Assembly: GCA_029050385.1 (NCBI GenBank)
Contig: JAIDMV010000247.1
Location: 1-8,745, forward strand
Origin: Anaeroplasmataceae bacterium
GTDB lineage: Bacteria > Bacillota_I > Bacilli_A > Acholeplasmatales > Anaeroplasmataceae
Reading direction: 5' to 3'
Length of the DNA stretch: 8,745 nt
The notes under the pieces are model-generated. The model was not told the origin of the DNA, made no database searches, and worked only from the letters and a program-made list of their open reading frames with translations. A program made the position numbers and the translations under genes. Shown here in pieces: positions 5,856 to 8,745 of the stretch; the stretch's first letter is position 1, and the number at the start of each line of letters is the position of its first letter.

Positions 5856-6974
5856 GTGGCAAAGAGAGATTATTATGAAGTACTCGGCTTATCAAAAGGT
5901 GCTAGTCAGGATGAAATCAAAAGAGCTTACAGACAGCTTGCAAAAAAATATCATCCAGATATCAATAAAGAGCCTGGTGCCGAAGAGAAATTTAAAGAAA
6001 TTAATGAAGCATATGACACCCTTTCTGATGAGCAAAAGAAAGCACGCTATGACCAATTTGGATTTGATGACCCTATGGGTGGAGGAGCTTCTGGATTTGG
6101 CGGCTTTGGTGGAGGCGGTTTTTCTGGATTCGGTGGTTTTGAAGATATTTTTTCTTCATTCTTTGGTGGTGGATCAAGAAATCAACATGGTCCACGTCAA
6201 GGTGCTGATGTAGAAAAAACAATGACCATTAGCTTTGAAGATGCAGTCTATGGTTGCAAGAAGAAGATTCGTTTAACGGTAGACGATGAATGTACTTCTT
6301 GTGGTGGTACAGGTGCTTATTCTAAAAATGATATAAAAACTTGTCCTAAATGTAAAGGACAAGGACGTGTTTATGTTCGTCAACAGACTATTTTTGGTCA
6401 ATCTACTGTACAGACAACCTGTCCAGATTGTGGTGGTACAGGCAAGACGATAACTAGAAAATGTGATGCTTGTGGTGGAAAGGGAAGAATTCGTAGGACA
6501 AAAGATGTTGAGGTAAATATTCCTGCAGGTATCGATACAGGTATGACACTGAGAATGGCTGGCTGTGGAGAGGCAGGTGTTCATGGTGGTGCTCCAGGAG
6601 ATTTGTTTATTACCTTTACAGTTACTCCACATAAGAATTTTATCCGTGAAGGATCAGACATTATCTTAAATGTACCTATTAGTTTCACACAAGCAGCATT
6701 AGGAGATTCAATAGAAGTTCCAACAATTGATTCTCCAGTTGTTCTTAAAATCCCTGCTGGTACACAATCAGAAACACGTTTTCGCTTGAGAGGGAAGGGA
6801 ACAAAAAATCCAAAATCTTCCTCCTCTTCCCGTGGCGATCAATTTGTTATTGTTCATGTAGAAACTCCAACAAATTTAACTTCTGAAGAAAAAGATTTAT
6901 TGGAGAAGCTAGGGAATGTAGAAAAGAAAGAAAAAAAATCCCCTTGGGAAAAATTTAAGAAGTTATTTCAATAG
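5856..6974 (+). CDS. dnaJ: Chaperone protein DnaJ (type I Hsp40)
   Basis: DnaJ delivers substrates to DnaK and stimulates its ATPase. All type I parts are present: a J domain (about 3-70) with the essential HPD (33-35); a Gly/Phe-rich region (about 74-106, e.g. GFGGFGGGGFSGFGGFEDIF); four zinc-binding repeats at C146/C149 (CTSCGGTG), C163/C166 (CPKCKGQG), C189/C192 (CPDCGGTG) and C203/C206 (CDACGGKG); and the C-terminal substrate-binding domains. The length, 372 aa, is normal. The start codon is GTG, chosen because GAGGTGG (5844-5850) lies 5 bases upstream and the protein then begins MAKRDYYEVLG as in other DnaJs. A five-Ser run (KSSSSSRGDQ, about residues 323-332) replaces the usual glycine-rich turn. 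It is the last gene of the heat-shock operon. Confidence 0.97.
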   Translation: MAKRDYYEVLGLSKGASQDEIKRAYRQLAKKYHPDINKEPGAEEKFKEINEAYDTLSDEQKKARYDQFGFDDPMGGGASGFGGFGGGGFSGFGGFEDIFSSFFGGGSRNQHGPRQGADVEKTMTISFEDAVYGCKKKIRLTVDDECTSCGGTGAYSKNDIKTCPKCKGQGRVYVRQQTIFGQSTVQTTCPDCGGTGKTITRKCDACGGKGRIRRTKDVEVNIPAGIDTGMTLRMAGCGEAGVHGGAPGDLFITFTVTPHKNFIREGSDIILNVPISFTQAALGDSIEVPTIDSPVVLKIPAGTQSETRFRLRGKGTKNPKSSSSSRGDQFVIVHVETPTNLTSEEKDLLEKLGNVEKKEKKSPWEKFKKLFQ

Positions 6975-6979
6975 AAATT

Positions 6980-7014
6980 AAGGCTAAATGAATGAATTTA
7001 GCCTTTTTCTTTAT
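6980..7014 (+). terminator. Rho-independent terminator of the heat-shock operon
   Basis: AAGGCTAAAT (6980-6989) pairs perfectly with ATTTAGCCTT (6996-7005) around a 6-base loop, followed by a T-rich tail (TTTTTCTTTAT). It lies 5 bases past the dnaJ stop codon and is the strongest terminator in the window. Confidence 0.92.
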
Positions 7015-7022
7015 CCTCAATC

Positions 7023-7051
7023 TTGATAAACCTCATAAAAATTGATATAAT
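7023..7051 (+). promoter_or_regulatory. SigA-type promoter of the membrane protein-rsmE-mtaB unit
   Basis: TTGATA (7023-7028) and a perfect TATAAT (7046-7051) are 17 bases apart, with a TGA extension just before the -10. Transcription should start near 7058, giving a leader of about 24 bases. No CIRCE-like repeat is visible, so this unit should be independent of the HrcA regulon apart from any readthrough. Confidence 0.85.
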
Positions 7052-7081
7052 TTAAACGATATATGTATGGAGGATAATGAC

Positions 7082-7636
7082 ATGAAGGAATTTGAAAAAT
7101 TGTTATTTGAGGATACCAAAAGAAAAGAAACTTTAAAAGCATTAACAGAAATTAAATTAGGTTTATTTGAACAAAAGGAAGAAGAAACCTTTGATTTTTC
7201 TCTTTATACAAAGATGACATATGATAAAAAATATAAAGGTCTTTATGACTTATATCAAAATAACGAGACTCTAGAACTTGTTATGGTTTGTCCTTTAGTT
7301 GAAAATAACAAGAATGATTATAATGAGCGTAAGGATTTAACTCCTTATGCATATGATTGCTTATATATTGAATATCTTGATGAAGAAGCTTATGATTTGG
7401 TTAAAAAGGCATCAGTTCATGAAAAAAGTAGATTCATTGATATATTTTATTATGCAACGATTGTTTTCTATTTTATATATTTGGCATTAACTTTGGGAGT
7501 AACTATTTATTATCTTATTGAGCAAAGCTTTGAAAATGTTCTTATATTATGTGGAGCATTATGGGGTGGGTTAGCCACATTTACTGCTTTAATTCCTATA
7601 GTATTAATCCAATATCGTAAATTTAAGGCACAATAG
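7082..7636 (+). CDS. Unrecognised protein with cytosolic N-terminal region and two C-terminal membrane helices
   Basis: I do not recognise this 184-aa protein. Residues 1-118 are soluble, charged and rich in Lys, Glu, Asp and Tyr; they include two YD-containing stretches (TYDKKYKGLYDLYQ and YAYDCLYIEYLDEEAYD). Two hydrophobic helices follow at about 121-146 (IFYYATIVFYFIYLALTLGV) and 153-176 (VLILCGALWGGLATFTALIP), with a short basic tail QYRKFKAQ. By the positive-inside rule both ends should be cytosolic. An ATG at 7067 would add five residues, but it overlaps the ribosome binding site GGAGG (7069-7073), which is ideally placed for the ATG at 7082. It is first in a new transcription unit, one base ahead of rsmE, in the place where prmA lies in many Firmicutes. 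It has no methyltransferase motif, so it is not a diverged prmA. No function can be assigned. Confidence 0.85.
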   Translation: MKEFEKLLFEDTKRKETLKALTEIKLGLFEQKEEETFDFSLYTKMTYDKKYKGLYDLYQNNETLELVMVCPLVENNKNDYNERKDLTPYAYDCLYIEYLDEEAYDLVKKASVHEKSRFIDIFYYATIVFYFIYLALTLGVTIYYLIEQSFENVLILCGALWGGLATFTALIPIVLIQYRKFKAQ

Positions 7637-7637
7637 T

Positions 7638-8372
7638 ATGCAAAAGTTTTTTATTTCCTCAGAAGAGTTTGAAAACAAATGCTTATCTAAAGAGGTAAGC
7701 TATCAAATCAAAAATGTGCTCAGAGGTAGAGTCAATGATCAATTTTTAATTGGTGTGGACAAAAAGACCTTTTTAGCAGAGATTATAGAAATTGGAAATA
7801 AGGATGTTAAATTTAGAGTTGTTGAAGAGGTGGCTGGCAATTTTGAATTGCCAGTTTTTGTTTCCTTATTTCAAGGCTATCCTAAGGGAGATAAGTTAGA
7901 ATCTATTATAAAGTATGGAACACAGTTAGGTATCTCAGAGATACATCCTACACTAATGACTCGTTCGATTGTCAAAATAGATTCTGAAAAGAAGATAAAT
8001 AGGCTAGAGCGATTGAATCGAATTGCAAAGGAGGCAGCTGAACAATCCTTTAGAAATATTGTTCCTAGTGTAAAAGACATAAAGAAGCTTAAGGATATGG
8101 ATTTTTCAAGTTATACGATTAAACTATTATGCTATGAGGAAAGTGCTAAAGAAGGAGAAAAGAGTGCTTTCAAAACAGCCATTCAGTCTGCAACATCTAA
8201 AGACAGGATTGCAATTGTGGTTGGACCTGAGGGTGGTATTACACCTGAAGAGGTAAGTTACTTGGAGAATCAAGGCTTTATCCGAGTTGGACTAGGACCA
8301 AGAATTTTAAGAACAGAAACAGTAATTTATTATATATTATCAGCAATGAGCTATGAATGGGAATTGAAATGA
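7638..8372 (+). CDS. rsmE: 16S rRNA (uracil-1498-N3)-methyltransferase
   Basis: RsmE is a SAM-dependent methyltransferase of the SPOUT (trefoil-knot) class that methylates U1498 of 16S rRNA in assembled 30S subunits. The N-terminal region (about 1-70) is the PUA-like RNA-binding domain. The catalytic domain carries PKGDKLE (82-88), EAAEQSFR (132-139), VVGPEGGITPEE (194-205) and the knot signature LGPRILRTET (219-228). At 244 aa it has the normal length. The start is one base after the previous stop. Only a modest AAGG (7625-7628) precedes it, so translation is probably coupled to the membrane protein gene. It overlaps the start of mtaB. The final signature reads RTETVIYY where RTETA is usual, a conservative change. 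Confidence 0.96.
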   Translation: MQKFFISSEEFENKCLSKEVSYQIKNVLRGRVNDQFLIGVDKKTFLAEIIEIGNKDVKFRVVEEVAGNFELPVFVSLFQGYPKGDKLESIIKYGTQLGISEIHPTLMTRSIVKIDSEKKINRLERLNRIAKEAAEQSFRNIVPSVKDIKKLKDMDFSSYTIKLLCYEESAKEGEKSAFKTAIQSATSKDRIAIVVGPEGGITPEEVSYLENQGFIRVGLGPRILRTETVIYYILSAMSYEWELK

Positions 8373-8745
8373 TGAAAAAGATAGGCTTTGTCACATTGGG
8401 CTGTAAGGTGAATATTTATGAGTCTAATGCATTAAAAAATGAATTGATAAAAAAAGGATATGAAGTAGGAGAGCCTACTCCTTTTTGTGATGCCTATATC
8501 ATCAACACCTGTTCTGTAACGAATATGGCAGATGCGAAAAGCAGAAGGATGATTCATCGTCTTGCTAAACTTAATCCGGATGCTGTTCTATGTGCAATGG
8601 GATGCTATAGTCAAACCAATAAAGAAGCATTAGAATTAGATGGCGTAGATATTTTAGTAGGAAATGGAAATAAATTAGATATACTTCCTATGCTTGAGGA
8701 TAAACTTTTAGATAAAACAATTCAAAAAAGGATTGAACTCTTAGA
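8369..8745 (+). CDS. mtaB: tRNA (N6-threonylcarbamoyladenosine(37)-C2)-methylthiotransferase, 5' part only
   Basis: MtaB (YqeV) is a radical-SAM enzyme that adds a methylthio group to t6A37 in tRNAs. The frame stays open to the window edge, so only about 125 residues are seen. They form the UPF0004 (MTTase N-terminal) domain, with KIGFVTLGCKVNIYES, YIINTCSVTNMADAKSRR and VLCAMGCYSQ. The three cluster ligands are Cys12, Cys48 and Cys79 counted from the ATG at 8369. The radical-SAM CxxxCxxC and TRAM parts lie outside the window. CKVN-x-YES and ADAKSRR favour MtaB over MiaB or RimO. The start is ambiguous among ATGs at 8357, 8369 and 8372; I use 8369 because it makes an ATGA overlap with the rsmE stop and sits 6 bases after a GGGA. 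Confidence 0.92.
   Translation, partial: MMKKIGFVTLGCKVNIYESNALKNELIKKGYEVGEPTPFCDAYIINTCSVTNMADAKSRRMIHRLAKLNPDAVLCAMGCYSQTNKEALELDGVDILVGNGNKLDILPMLEDKLLDKTIQKRIELL

Noticed and set aside
5836..6213. A 125-codon plus-strand frame starting ATGCTTATGAGG and overlapping dnaJ.
   Set aside because: It is a shadow of dnaJ in another frame; its start covers the dnaJ ribosome binding site, and the dnaJ frame has full family motifs.
6273..6632. A long minus-strand open frame rich in Cys, Ser and Thr opposite dnaJ.
   Set aside because: It is antisense to the repetitive zinc-binding region of dnaJ and has no ribosome binding site or recognisable family.

Overview
The window is AT-rich DNA with strong Shine-Dalgarno sites, U-tract terminators, TGG for Trp and TGA used as a stop (at rsmE). 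The gene order hrcA-grpE-dnaK-dnaJ, controlled by CIRCE-type operators, together with rsmE-mtaB downstream, a zinc-binding (C+) L33 protein and a Firmicutes-length DnaK, indicates a low-GC Gram-positive (Firmicutes). A lineage near the Erysipelotrichia or Bacilli is likely, but that placement is inferred from gene order and composition only.

Layout. Positions 1-171 (minus strand) hold a short ORF with a good ribosome binding site. Its hydrophobic N-terminus resembles a class B penicillin-binding protein, but it stops after 53 codons. ispG (minus; MEP isoprenoid pathway) covers 257-1297 and ends in a terminator that contains its own stop codon. A divergent promoter region (about 1298-1415) separates ispG from rpmG (plus; ribosomal protein L33, 49 aa). 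After the rpmG terminator comes a glyoxalase-II-like metallo-beta-lactamase-fold hydrolase, which has no visible ribosome binding site.

The centre (2259-6974) is a class I heat-shock operon: hrcA, grpE, dnaK and dnaJ. It is driven by a near-consensus promoter flanked by two CIRCE-like inverted repeats. One overlaps the -35 box and the other lies just past the likely transcription start. HrcA would repress its own operon, while GrpE, DnaK and DnaJ form the Hsp70 folding machine. A 7-bp hairpin without a U-tract lies between dnaK and dnaJ, and a strong terminator follows dnaJ.

A second transcription unit starts at about 7023. It contains an unrecognised 184-aa protein with two predicted membrane helices, then rsmE (16S rRNA m3U1498 methyltransferase) and the 5' part of mtaB (tRNA methylthiotransferase), which runs off the window. 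In many Firmicutes prmA lies between dnaJ and rsmE; here the membrane protein takes that place.

Most of the window is conserved housekeeping DNA, and I see no clear sign of a new multi-gene system, phage, IS element or CRISPR. The best leads are the paired CIRCE operators, the two-helix orphan protein, the possibly leaderless hydrolase gene and the PBP-like stub at the left edge.
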